Assembly (NCBI GenBank): GCA_046533095.1
Contig: JAJQRA010000040.1
Coordinates: forward strand, 1 to 64,000
DNA from: ZAX-1 sp046533095
GTDB lineage: Bacteria; Bacillota; Clostridia; Lachnospirales; Lachnospiraceae
Length of the DNA: 64,000 nt
Direction of reading: 5' to 3'
The translations under genes and the position numbers were made by a program. This document shows, piece by piece, positions 36,215-44,947 of the stretch (position 1 is the stretch's first letter; each line of letters starts with the position of its first letter). Under the pieces are notes generated by a model that saw only the letters and a program-made list of their open reading frames with translations, made no database searches and was not told where the DNA came from.

Positions 36215-37228
36215 CTATTCGTCTACATCCACACGTATCAGCTTTTCCTGCTCACGCCTACGGTTGATCACATCCAATGACACTGCTACAATAATTACAG
36301 TTCCCATAACAACTTTCTGCCAAAAGGTCGGTATTTTCGCAAGAATAAGGCCATTTTTAAGGATTGACATAAGGATCACTCCAAGTGTTGTTCCAAACAC
36401 AGTTCCAACACCGCCCATGGTACTCGCGCCGCCAAGTACAACAATAGAAATTACATCTAATTCATATCCTGAATAAGTATTCGGATCCACCTGCCCGACA
36501 ATCGATATATGTACCACAGCTGCAAGACCCGTTAGCATTCCGCACCAACCATAGATAAAGGTCTGAATCTTATTCACGTTATATCCGACTCTTACTGCCG
36601 AATCTAAACTTCCTCCTACCGCATAGATTCCTCTACCAATCAGTGTATAGCGAAGAAGCAGCGATGTGCATATGCCCGCAGCCAACAGTATTATGATCTG
36701 TGAAGGAATGCCTACCACGCGGCCTACGCCACCACTAAAATCACCAATTTGAAAACTTCCGAATGCTTTAAACCAATCCGGCAAGCCCGAGATCCACATC
36801 CCACCTGTATACAACAGCACTGAGCCTAAAATTACAGTCATAACACCCAACGTTGCAACAATCGGAGGAATGTTAAACTTCGTGATAATTACTCCATTTA
36901 TCAAACCTATAAAAGCTCCGGTCGCCATTGCCAAGAGCATCACCACCACAATATTTGTACTTGGAAATGCCAGCATAAATTTACCAATCACGACTGCACA
37001 AAGTGCAATGGTCGATGATACCGACAAATCAATTCCGCCAGAAATCAGCACCGGCAGCATGGCAAATGCCATAATTCCAAAAACCGCATTGCTTCTCATA
37101 AAATCTATCACATTATCTGCTTTTAGAAATGCATCGCTGACAAAGGTTAAGACGATCGATAAAAATAATACAATCAAAACAATTCCAAATTCTTTCCTTT
37201 TTGTAAAATCTTTGATTACTTTTCCCAT
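36215..37228 (-). CDS. Sugar ABC transporter permease (RbsC-like)
   Basis: A 337-residue partner of the permease at 35200. Motifs include GGIDLSVSSTIALCAVVIG, a typical EGG-like coupling region YAVGGSLDSAVRVGYNV, and VVLGGASTMGGVGTVFGTTL. About eight to ten membrane segments. The start at 37228 has GAGAGGG seven bases upstream; the frame continues nine codons further into the ATPase gene end without a better site. Two different permeases are typical of rhamnose, autoinducer-2 or erythritol-type importers. Confidence 0.93.
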   Translation of the reverse strand: MGKVIKDFTKRKEFGIVLIVLFLSIVLTFVSDAFLKADNVIDFMRSNAVFGIMAFAMLPVLISGGIDLSVSSTIALCAVVIGKFMLAFPSTNIVVVMLLAMATGAFIGLINGVIITKFNIPPIVATLGVMTVILGSVLLYTGGMWISGLPDWFKAFGSFQIGDFSGGVGRVVGIPSQIIILLAAGICTSLLLRYTLIGRGIYAVGGSLDSAVRVGYNVNKIQTFIYGWCGMLTGLAAVVHISIVGQVDPNTYSGYELDVISIVVLGGASTMGGVGTVFGTTLGVILMSILKNGLILAKIPTFWQKVVMGTVIIVAVSLDVINRRREQEKLIRVDVDE

Positions 37229-37247
37229 ATAGGTACCCTCTCCCTGA

Positions 37248-38738
37248 TCAGACAACCGCTTTGTTCATAATCATTTCCTGCGTTAAATTATTGTTTATGA
37301 ACTCACCGGATATAGATCCTTTTCTCATGACAAGTACTCTGTCGCTTAACGAAAGAATCTCCGGAAGTTCAGAGGATATTACAATAATTGCAGTTCCATC
37401 TTTTGCAAGTTTACGGATAATCTGGTGTATCTCCGCTTTTGCCCCAATATCGACCCCATTCGTAGGTTCATCAATAATCAGAATCTTTGCCTGTGTGGAA
37501 ATCCATTTGGCTAAAACTACTTTCTGCTGATTTCCACCCGATAGCTGCATTGCCAGCATATCTGGATTATTAGGCCTAACATCTAGCATACTTACCCATT
37601 TATCGACAGAAGCCCTTTGCTTTTTACGATTAATAATACCTAGCTTATTTTTAAACTTATACAATACAGGAAGCGTTATATTGCTTTCCACTGTCTTTTG
37701 AAGTACAAGCCCTTGTGTCTGCCTGCTCTCCGGTATATATGCAACCCCATTTTCCAGAGCATCCGCCGGTGAAGTTATCTTTACTTTTTTCCCTTCAATG
37801 AAAATATCTCCCGAATTCGGTTTATTGATACCAAACACAGCTTGTGCCACTTCGCTTCGTCCGGCACCTACTAATCCTGTAATGCCCAAGACCTCTCCTT
37901 TTCGTACTTCAAGGTTAATGTCTTTAAAGTTCCCCGCTTTCGTCAGCCCTTTCAGTTGCAGCATGACTTCACCTTTTTCTTCCAGATTGGAATAATTTTT
38001 TATCTCAACTTTGCGTCCAACCATCATGGAAACCAAGTCAGATTCTGTAACAGCAACCTTATCAACCGTGTCCACATACTGTCCATCCCGAAAGACGGTA
38101 AATCGATCTGCTACACGGAATAATTCATCCATTTTATGGCTGACGAACATAATTGCAATATTTTTCTTTTTTAAAGTTTCAATGATATGGTAAAGGTGCT
38201 CAACTTCACCTCTTGATAGCGCCGATGTAGGTTCGTCCATAATAATCATCTTCGCATCCTGCGCCACTGCACTTGCAATGGCAACCATCTGCTGTTTTGC
38301 CACGGACAGATTTTCCACTGTTTCTCTTGGATCAATATCAGCACCTAAAAAACCCAGTGCCCGTTTTGCCTTTTCCGTAATTTCTTTCCAGTGCAATACT
38401 GATTTATTTTTCTCGATAATCTCGTTAATCCCAATATTTTCTGCAACCGTAAGGTTTCCAAATAGGCTAAAATCCTGATAAATAACTGATATTCCCTGCT
38501 TAATTGCATCCATTACGCTATTCAGTTTCGTTTCTTTTTCTTCTATCAAAATAGTCGCACCGGCATCTGGCGACTGAACCCCTGAAAGTATTTTAATCAA
38601 GGTTGACTTTCCGGCTCCATTTTCCCCAACCAGTGCATGAACCTCTCCGGCCTTGATATCAAAATGAACATCACTTAACGCTTTTACGCCCGGAAATGTT
38701 TTACTGACATTCGATATTTCCAAAAAAAAATTTGCCAT
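37248..38738 (-). CDS. Sugar ABC transporter ATP-binding protein, two-domain (RbsA-like)
   Basis: A 496-residue double ATPase. Domain 1: Walker A GENGAGKST (about 38-46), signature LSVAKQQ, Walker B MIIMDEPTSAL. Domain 2: Walker-A-like GLVGAGRSE (about 285), signature LSGGNQQKVVLAKW, Walker B ILIIDEPTNGVDIG. The altered second Walker A is normal for this family. It would energise import through the two permeases downstream. AGGGAGG is upstream of the ATG. Confidence 0.96.
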   Translation of the reverse strand: MANFFLEISNVSKTFPGVKALSDVHFDIKAGEVHALVGENGAGKSTLIKILSGVQSPDAGATILIEEKETKLNSVMDAIKQGISVIYQDFSLFGNLTVAENIGINEIIEKNKSVLHWKEITEKAKRALGFLGADIDPRETVENLSVAKQQMVAIASAVAQDAKMIIMDEPTSALSRGEVEHLYHIIETLKKKNIAIMFVSHKMDELFRVADRFTVFRDGQYVDTVDKVAVTESDLVSMMVGRKVEIKNYSNLEEKGEVMLQLKGLTKAGNFKDINLEVRKGEVLGITGLVGAGRSEVAQAVFGINKPNSGDIFIEGKKVKITSPADALENGVAYIPESRQTQGLVLQKTVESNITLPVLYKFKNKLGIINRKKQRASVDKWVSMLDVRPNNPDMLAMQLSGGNQQKVVLAKWISTQAKILIIDEPTNGVDIGAKAEIHQIIRKLAKDGTAIIVISSELPEILSLSDRVLVMRKGSISGEFINNNLTQEMIMNKAVV

Positions 38739-38832
38739 ACAACGGCCTCCCTATTTTCTAAAATGCCGGCTTAAACTATTCCGGTATTTCTAAATCAATT
38801 CTTCGCATCTTCACAGTTTAATTTGAATACAT

Positions 38833-38984
38833 CTGATGCGTCGTTTTGCTTCACGGCTACTGCATCTTCTCTGATGCACCGTTTCGCTCCACGGCTACTT
38901 CGTCTTCTCTGATGCACCGTTTCGCTCCACGGCTACTTCGTCTTCTCTGATGCATCGTTTCGCTTCACGGCTACTGCATCTTAT
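38833..38984 (-). repeat. 38-bp tandem repeats (four copies) covering the 3' end of the degenerate ATPase gene
   Basis: CTGATGCAYCGTTTCGCT units begin at 38833, 38871, 38909 and 38947 with an exact period of 38. The last unit contains the final codons and TAG of the ATPase gene (stop at 38971-38973), and the others copy them, each with an in-register TAG. The array fills the gap to the next ATPase gene. Confidence 0.95.
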
Positions 38985-40458
38985 CTTTTTCCATAATTTC
39001 TTTTTCTATAGCAGAATGATTGTGGATTTTCTTAACAATTTTCCCATTTTGAGCTATAATAATATAGTCGCAAATCCCAGCAACTTCATGATAGTCATTC
39101 GAGATAAAGACAATGCCTTTCCCCCGTCGCTTAAGCTCATTGATCATGTTATAAATATCAATCTTCGAAACCAGATCGATATTATCCGTTGGATTGTTAA
39201 ACACGAACAGCTCTCCATCATCTAATATATTACGGGTAAGCAATATCTTTTTTTGCTGCCCAGTACTAACGATATCAATCAGGTCTTCCGCTTCTGCATC
39301 TATATGCAATTTCTTAAGGTATTTCTTACATAGTTCAATCCGTTTTCTGATCGATTTTTGCTTTACCTTGACGGAAAATGGCAGCATATTTTCCCACACA
39401 CTGTATCCATAGAACAGATAGTCTTCCATGATATTTGAGCCTAGAAATACAATGCCTGCTTTCATCGCATCACGCGGTGTACTTAGCTTTATCTCCTGTT
39501 CCCGAAACAATACCCTTCCCTTTACTCCTCTTACGCCTCGTTGGCAGTAGTTGTGGATAAAAAGCATATCTTCAAATGATGCAGGTCCCTCTTTTTCTAA
39601 CCCTATGATCCCTACAATTTCACCTTCTCTTACGCACATAGAAAAATGCTGCATCAGACTATTCTCAATTCCCTGCAATTCCAGAATTTGAGCCTGCGGC
39701 TCAATAATCGTCTTAGGCAGCTTTTCGCTGGAAGAACGAAATAAAATTTCTACCAGACTTTCTGAATCTAGTGTTTTGGCATCTACTGTTTCTGCTACTT
39801 CTTTATTAATAATGACACTAATCCGGTCTACAAGCGATACGAGGTATTCTATCTGATGCGATATGTATAGTACCCCGGTACCATTTTCTTTCAGGCTAAT
39901 AATGATCTGTCGAATAATTTCTTTATAATATTGATTAATCCCTGTATCTATCTCGTCCATAACTACAAATTTGGGTTTAAATATTACCACCCGCATGAGT
40001 TCTAGCACCTTACGAAGAGAATGCGACAATTCACTTACCTTTTGCGCCGTACTGCATTTTAACTTGTAACGGTCAATGTAAAGCTTCAATTCTTCCTCTA
40101 CACTTTTTTTGCTTCGAATAACATTTCTACTTATATAGCTTTTTTGTCCGTTCAAACCGAATAGTACATTGTCTATCACGGTTAATTCGGGGAAAAATGT
40201 CATATTGCTATTTAGCAGATAGACCCCTTGCTTCATGGCAATTCCAACGTTCCATTTTCGAAACGCTTTGCCATCAATCATGATTTCTCCCCTATCACAT
40301 TGGTATACCCCGCCAATGATATTTGCCAACGTACTTTTCCCGCTTCCGTTATATCCAATAATTCCATGGATATCTCCACTGTTAAGAGTGAGCGAGAGAT
40401 TCTCAAGCACCTGTTGTTTCTCAAAAGTCCTATATACATTATTTATCTTTAATACCAT
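38971..40458 (-). CDS. Degenerate RbsA-like double ATPase (second NBD inactive)
   Basis: A 495-residue paralog of the sugar ATPase. NBD1 keeps Walker A (GYNGSGKST) and Walker B (FVVMDEIDTG), but its signature is LSHSLRK instead of LSGGQ. NBD2 has lost Walker A (GLEKEGPAS where GLxGxGRS is expected) and its Walker B reads LFVFNNPTDN, with Asn in place of the Asp and the catalytic Glu; only the VSTGQQKK signature remains. Length is normal and the frame is open, so it is not a simple pseudogene. It may be a regulatory subunit or form a mixed ATPase with its neighbour. ATG at 40458 with AAGGTGG upstream. Confidence 0.88.
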   Translation of the reverse strand: MVLKINNVYRTFEKQQVLENLSLTLNSGDIHGIIGYNGSGKSTLANIIGGVYQCDRGEIMIDGKAFRKWNVGIAMKQGVYLLNSNMTFFPELTVIDNVLFGLNGQKSYISRNVIRSKKSVEEELKLYIDRYKLKCSTAQKVSELSHSLRKVLELMRVVIFKPKFVVMDEIDTGINQYYKEIIRQIIISLKENGTGVLYISHQIEYLVSLVDRISVIINKEVAETVDAKTLDSESLVEILFRSSSEKLPKTIIEPQAQILELQGIENSLMQHFSMCVREGEIVGIIGLEKEGPASFEDMLFIHNYCQRGVRGVKGRVLFREQEIKLSTPRDAMKAGIVFLGSNIMEDYLFYGYSVWENMLPFSVKVKQKSIRKRIELCKKYLKKLHIDAEAEDLIDIVSTGQQKKILLTRNILDDGELFVFNNPTDNIDLVSKIDIYNMINELKRRGKGIVFISNDYHEVAGICDYIIIAQNGKIVKKIHNHSAIEKEIMEKDKMQ

Positions 40459-40495
40459 CCTCACCCCACCTTACAAGGATATTAAATAAATTGAT

Positions 40496-41281
40496 TTAAA
40501 AATCAAATTTCTGATGTATGGCGACTCCGCCTTTGCAAATCAATTCTTTATAGTCCTTAGGAATGTCATTATCTACAATCATTGCATCTATATCTGTCAG
40601 TTTACAAACAGGAATCAGCCTAACCTTATCAAACGCTTCACTTTCTACTACTGCTACAATGTCTTTCGAGCTTTGCCTTAGTTCTTTATATAGCGCCGCT
40701 TCTTCCCGAGAATTGCTCGTCATTCCAAACTTTCTGTCTGCACCAGTAAACCCGATAAACGATTTGTTAAATATGACATTTGGAAATGGGATATTTACTC
40801 TTTCATTGCTGAGTGTACTATTTTCAAAATCAACTTCTCCGCCAATCAATACGACTTTATTCCTACGAGCCGCTTTCATTGCATAAGCAACCTCAAGACT
40901 GTTGGTGAATACCATGACACCTGATTTTGCTTCCATAAGATCTGCTAAAGCAATATTGCTCCCGCACCTGCTTAAAAATATAACATCATTGTTTTCAATC
41001 AAATCTAGGCTTAGCTCGCCAAGTATCCTGTCTTTATGTGAAATTTTTTTTATCTGAAACGTAATTTCATCCGTTTCTTTTAAAAACGGTTCACTGAAAT
41101 TTTCGTTTAGAATTGCACCACCATGGGTCCTTTGCAGATATCCTTCACGCTCCAGTTTTTCTAAATCTCTTCGAATCGTAACTTCCGATACCTTCAAAGC
41201 CTCACTTAGCCATATCACGTCCACTGATTTTTTTTCTAACAGCAGTGTTTTGATTCTCTGTAATCGTTCTATCTGAAACAT
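40496..41281 (-). CDS. DeoR-family transcriptional regulator
   Basis: A 261-residue repressor. The N-terminal winged helix has VIWLSEALKVSEVTIRRDLE, followed by the family motif LEREGYLQRTHGGAIL. The C-terminal sugar-phosphate sensor has FLSRCGSNIALADLM, NSLEVAYAM and VLIGGEVDFENSTL. DeoR proteins respond to phosphorylated intermediates, so the product of the FGGY kinase is a natural effector. It lies inside the sugar gene set, between the binding protein and the ATPases. AAGGTG lies six bases before the ATG. Confidence 0.93.
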   Translation of the reverse strand: MFQIERLQRIKTLLLEKKSVDVIWLSEALKVSEVTIRRDLEKLEREGYLQRTHGGAILNENFSEPFLKETDEITFQIKKISHKDRILGELSLDLIENNDVIFLSRCGSNIALADLMEAKSGVMVFTNSLEVAYAMKAARRNKVVLIGGEVDFENSTLSNERVNIPFPNVIFNKSFIGFTGADRKFGMTSNSREEAALYKELRQSSKDIVAVVESEAFDKVRLIPVCKLTDIDAMIVDNDIPKDYKELICKGGVAIHQKFDF

Positions 41282-41433
41282 AATTAACACCTTTTTTCAA
41301 TAATTTATCGGGTACGGTACTGTATAGTTCCCCCTTATTATACTATAAAAGTGTTCTTAAGAAAAGTATTATCCTGTAAGTCCAATGTATATTCTAAAAG
41401 ACAAAAGCTTCCCTTTATCCTGCTCCCGCTTAT

Positions 41434-41501
41434 AGCGGTTGGCGATTGCCGCAAAAGATCATGCATCGACGCATGTACCAACCCCTTTTGCTGCAACCGC
41501 T
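41434..41501. promoter_or_regulatory. Long interrupted stem after the binding-protein gene
   Basis: AGCGGTTG (41434-41441) and GCAAAAG pair with CTTTTGC and CAACCGCT (41494-41501); an inner ATGC..GCAT hairpin is possible. There is no T-run. Such structures after binding-protein genes often stabilise the upstream message and lower expression of the genes beyond; that role is inferred. Confidence 0.5.
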
Positions 41502-41512
41502 TTCACCAGCTC

Positions 41513-42589
41513 CTACTTCTTTACATAATCCTGTGGCGGTCCAAGAATGATATCTTTTTCACCATTTAAGGATACAGTACCAAATCCTTCAATATTCATA
41601 CCGTCTTTTAAAGTTTCACCATCAAGCAATGCTTTTGCAACACCAACCGTTAAAAATCCAAGATCTTCACAACTCCATAAAGAGCCTACATCTAAAGAGC
41701 CATCAGATAAAACGTCTTGGCAATCAGCCTCTACTGCTGATCCGACTACCGCTACCTGATCCTGAAGCCCCAGTTCGCGAATTGCCATTGCCGCACCGAT
41801 TGGTGCCGGTGTCGATACACAAAAAATCCCTTTTACATCCGGGTATGCTTTCATAATATCCTTTGTCGTTGAGATTGCCACATCCTGCTTTTCATCTGTT
41901 GGGAACGGATCTGCTACAAGCTTTAATCCTGGATAGTTCGCTTCTGCAAATTCTCTTGCATACTTAATCCATGCATTTAAATTAGATGCCGAAAGCCCTC
42001 CGGTTACAATTGCCCATTCACCTTCTTCAGCCCCCATATTATCCACCATGCTCAAAAGTATATGTTCACCAAATTCTTTATCTGATATTTGATGTATCGA
42101 TGCATCGACTAAATCCTTTGTTGCCTCTGTATCCCAATCAAGCACAAGAATCCCTGCTTCTTTCGCTTTCTTTAATACAGGATCCAGTGCGGCCGCATCA
42201 TTTGGGGCTACACAAATCGCATCTACGCCTTGTGTGATGTAATCTTCAAGCATTTTTACCTGTTCTGCCGCATCTGCTACTGTTGGGCCATTGTAGATGA
42301 CATTGACGCCGAGATCTTCCCCTGCCTTTAATGCACCTTCCCCAGTTGCTGTAAAATAAGGGATCCCTACGAGCTTTGGCATCACTACAATTGTATACTC
42401 TGCTCCACCTGTTTCCTCTGCCGCCGGTTCAGCGTCTTTTGCTTCCTCTGCCGCCGGCTCGGCATCGCTTGGTTCCTCCGCTGTTGTTTGTGCGGCATCT
42501 GTGTCGCTCTTTTTATCGCCGCCGCACCCACTAAGCACGAGGCACGATAAGAAAGCTACTGACATTAATGTACTGATCATCTTTTTCAT
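41513..42589 (-). CDS. Sugar ABC transporter substrate-binding lipoprotein (RhaS/LsrB-like)
   Basis: A 358-residue lipoprotein. Signal peptide with lipobox LVLSGC (Cys22), an acidic linker with repeated AEEPSDAEPAAEE and AKDAEPAAEE units (about 30-60), then a type I periplasmic-binding fold of the LsrB/RhaS branch: PKLVGIPYFTATGEGALKAG, GVNVIYNGPTVADAAEQV, ICVAPNDAAALDPVLKKAKE. It captures the substrate for the importer. Rhamnose and autoinducer-2 are substrates of relatives, but this operon lacks their catabolic enzymes. GGAGG precedes the ATG by seven bases. Confidence 0.93.
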   Translation of the reverse strand: MKKMISTLMSVAFLSCLVLSGCGGDKKSDTDAAQTTAEEPSDAEPAAEEAKDAEPAAEETGGAEYTIVVMPKLVGIPYFTATGEGALKAGEDLGVNVIYNGPTVADAAEQVKMLEDYITQGVDAICVAPNDAAALDPVLKKAKEAGILVLDWDTEATKDLVDASIHQISDKEFGEHILLSMVDNMGAEEGEWAIVTGGLSASNLNAWIKYAREFAEANYPGLKLVADPFPTDEKQDVAISTTKDIMKAYPDVKGIFCVSTPAPIGAAMAIRELGLQDQVAVVGSAVEADCQDVLSDGSLDVGSLWSCEDLGFLTVGVAKALLDGETLKDGMNIEGFGTVSLNGEKDIILGPPQDYVKK

Positions 42590-42599
42590 AGTTTTTCCT

Positions 42600-42740
42600 C
42601 CATGTGTTTGATCCACTACTTCTTTTTCTTGTTGCTCTTTTACTGCTACTTCTTTACTCCTACTTTTTTACTGCCACTTCTTTACTCCTACCTAATCCTC
42701 CTTAAATACTCTTCCTTAAACACTCCTCCTTAAACAATAT
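42600..42740 (-). repeat. Short tandem repeats in the leader of the binding-protein gene
   Basis: TTACTGCYACTTCTTTACTC units of about 28 bases occur twice, preceded on the minus strand by three CTCCTTAAAYA units of 14-17 bases. On the minus strand they create several AAGGAGG or TAGGAGT stretches ahead of the real ribosome binding site. Confidence 0.75.
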
Positions 42741-42764
42741 TCAATCACAAACATTCATCAATTT

Positions 42765-42827
42765 CTTTCGTTTATGAACGTTTACTTTTGATATGGTCAT
42801 TATACGGTTCTGTGTACACATTGTCAA
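42765..42827 (-). promoter_or_regulatory. Promoter of the sugar operon with two candidate operators
   Basis: On the minus strand TTGACA (42827-42822) and TATAAT (42804-42799) are 17 bases apart, an ideal sigma-A promoter. The spacer holds the perfect palindrome TGTGTACACA (42811-42820). Downstream, at 42765-42780, CGTT..AACG arms (CGTTTATGAACG) resemble DeoR-type sites. Either could be bound by the DeoR protein encoded at 40496-41281. A separate 16-base dyad GGTCAAATTTTTGACC is at 42929-42944. Confidence 0.75.
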
Positions 42828-43106
42828 TATATTAGATTTACATTTTAATTTTTTGGTATATTTTAACAAATATCATCTTCTTTTTTTATACTATTTCACC
42901 TTTATCTTGTGATTTTTACATATTTATCGGTCAAATTTTTGACCTTGAATATCTAAATCGAAACCAATCGGTCGCTTCGTATTTCACTTTTATGGTATGG
43001 GAAAAGCCAAGACGCAGTTGATTTTATAGAGGGATTGCAGTAAACTGTTATATGATAAAGGTAGTTTGATCTTTACACGGCACGGTTGCGCTATTAGGAG
43101 GTCCTT

Positions 43107-44813
43107 ATGGCAGGCTAGGGAATCAAAAAAATTCCAATTGGGTTAAGTAATTTTTCAAGAATTCAAACTGAGAATTATTACTATGTAGACAAAACGCAAT
43201 ATATTGAAGTTCTAGAGAGCTTAGGCACAAATTATCCAGTTCTTTTGCGCCCAAGAAGATTTGACAAAACATTGTTTGTAAATACTATGAAAGCCTATTA
43301 TGACATAGTGGAAGCACAAAATTTTGAAAAGCTCTTTGGAACTACCTATATCGGAAAGCACAAAACAAGCCTGGCAAATTCCTATTATGTTTTGCAGTTT
43401 GATTTTTCTGGATTGGATACTAGCGATATGACAACGGTTAAGCTGTCTTTTGGCGACAAGGTAAAAGCTGCTATTTCTGATTTTTTAGTGTATTATCATA
43501 TTGACATGTAGCTAAATGAAGGAGCGGAATTTATTAGCTATTTAAACTCTTTCCTCCTGCAATTGAATCATCAAGGCGACTACAAATTATATATTATGAT
43601 AGATGAATACGATCATTTTGCAAATGCAATGTTAAGCAGGAAAGAAGAATTTGGAAATGCCACAGGCAAAGATGGATTTGTACGTAGTTTTTATGAAGTA
43701 TTAAAAATCCACACAGGCCGTATTTTGGATCGGATTTTTATTACCGGAGTAACGTCCCTTACCTTGGATAGCTTGACAAGCGGGTTTAATATTGCCACAA
43801 ATGTTTCTTTGTATGGGTCGCTAAATGAATCCCTTGGATTTACAGCCGATGAAGTTATGACACTGATCGAATACACGAAAATCCCTGACCCCACAAAAAC
43901 CATGCAGTTGTTTCGAGATTATTATAATGGGTATGTCTTTTCAAATTTAACCGATCGACGTATCTTTAACAGCAACATGATCCTTTACTACATGCATGCC
44001 CTCCTTCACAATGGCAAGCCAAAGTCCCTATCAGACTCGAATATTATTTCGGATTATCGCAAGCTATCCAGTATGTTTGATTTGTTTCAAAACCAAAGCA
44101 AAAAGGAACAGGTTCTGCAAAAGCTCATGATAAACGAGAGTGTGAACGCACACTTAATGGCATCGTTTGCATTGAATATGCAGTTTACGTATGATCATTT
44201 TGTTTCCCTGCTGTATTATCTTGGCCTATTAACGATAAAGAATGACTTTGGCAATGCCACCTATGAGTTTCAAGTGCCAAACAAGGTTATCCAGGAAACT
44301 TGCTATGATTACTATTTTGCATATTTGCTAGCACATTGCAGCCTTGATGAATCAGCTGTTGGCAACGCATTGGATGATCTTACTTTTGGCAACGTAGAAC
44401 CGCTGATTTCTCTTGTAGAAAAAACGATACAGGCATCCACACAGAACAGCGACCGCTATATGATCCATTTTCGCGAAAGCACCTTGCAGATGTTGTTTTT
44501 CTTGATTTTACGAAAATCGGTAGATTACAAGGCCACTCTAGAATATAAGGTACAATCAAGCGAGGCAGGCGTGGCAAATGGCTATGCCGATCTTGTATAT
44601 ACCCCATACCTTAAATCGCTTGCAACCTATTTATTTGAATTCAAATATATCAGCACCGCAAGGCAAGCAAAAGAACAAGCAATTTTTGAGCAATCCGTAT
44701 CCACGGCCAAGGCGCAGTTGACACAGTATGGCAAGGGATTTTTGAATGCGAAGTGCGTGGCAATTGTGTTTGTAGGAAAGACCTGCAAACACCAAGAATT
44801 GTGGGATTGCTAG
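43107..44813 (+). pseudogene. AAA-ATPase-like / PD-(D/E)XK nuclease protein interrupted by two in-frame TAG codons
   Basis: The single reading frame of 568 codons is open except for TAG at 43116-43118 (codon 4) and TAG at 43509-43511. Ribosome binding site AGGAGG precedes the ATG. N-terminal AAA-like domain: KKIPIGLSNFSRIQTENYYY, VDKT, RPRRFDKTLF, IDEYDHFANAML; the nuclease-like C-terminus has YLFEFKY. No frameshift is present. These proteins are multicopy in Clostridia and often decay. Function unknown; a defence or mobile role is sometimes suggested. A C-terminal fragment of another member is at 5967-6245. The normal glycine of RPRRFGK is Asp here, which also weakens the P-loop. Confidence 0.85.
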
Positions 44814-44817
44814 AAAC

Positions 44818-44860
44818 GAATTCGTAGACAAAGGCTACCACCGCCTTTGTCTACGAATTC
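44818..44860. terminator. Perfect 18-bp hairpin between nuclease relic and response regulator
   Basis: GAATTCGTAGACAAAGGC (44818-44835) and its exact complement (44843-44860) flank a 7-base loop. It starts 5 bases after the stop codon. There is no T-run, but the stem is long enough to act as a bidirectional barrier. Confidence 0.7.
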
Positions 44861-44947
44861 TATATCTGCTCATGCAGGAAATAGGTGGTTTTAATTCTTA
44901 ATAGGCAAACAGGATGAGGGTCAGGGATAAAACTAGGAGGTTAAATT

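Noticed and set aside
43116..43511. Pyrrolysine-type amber recoding
   Set aside because: TAG is used as a normal stop by several genes in the window, and no pyl gene is present here; kept only as a low-priority check.
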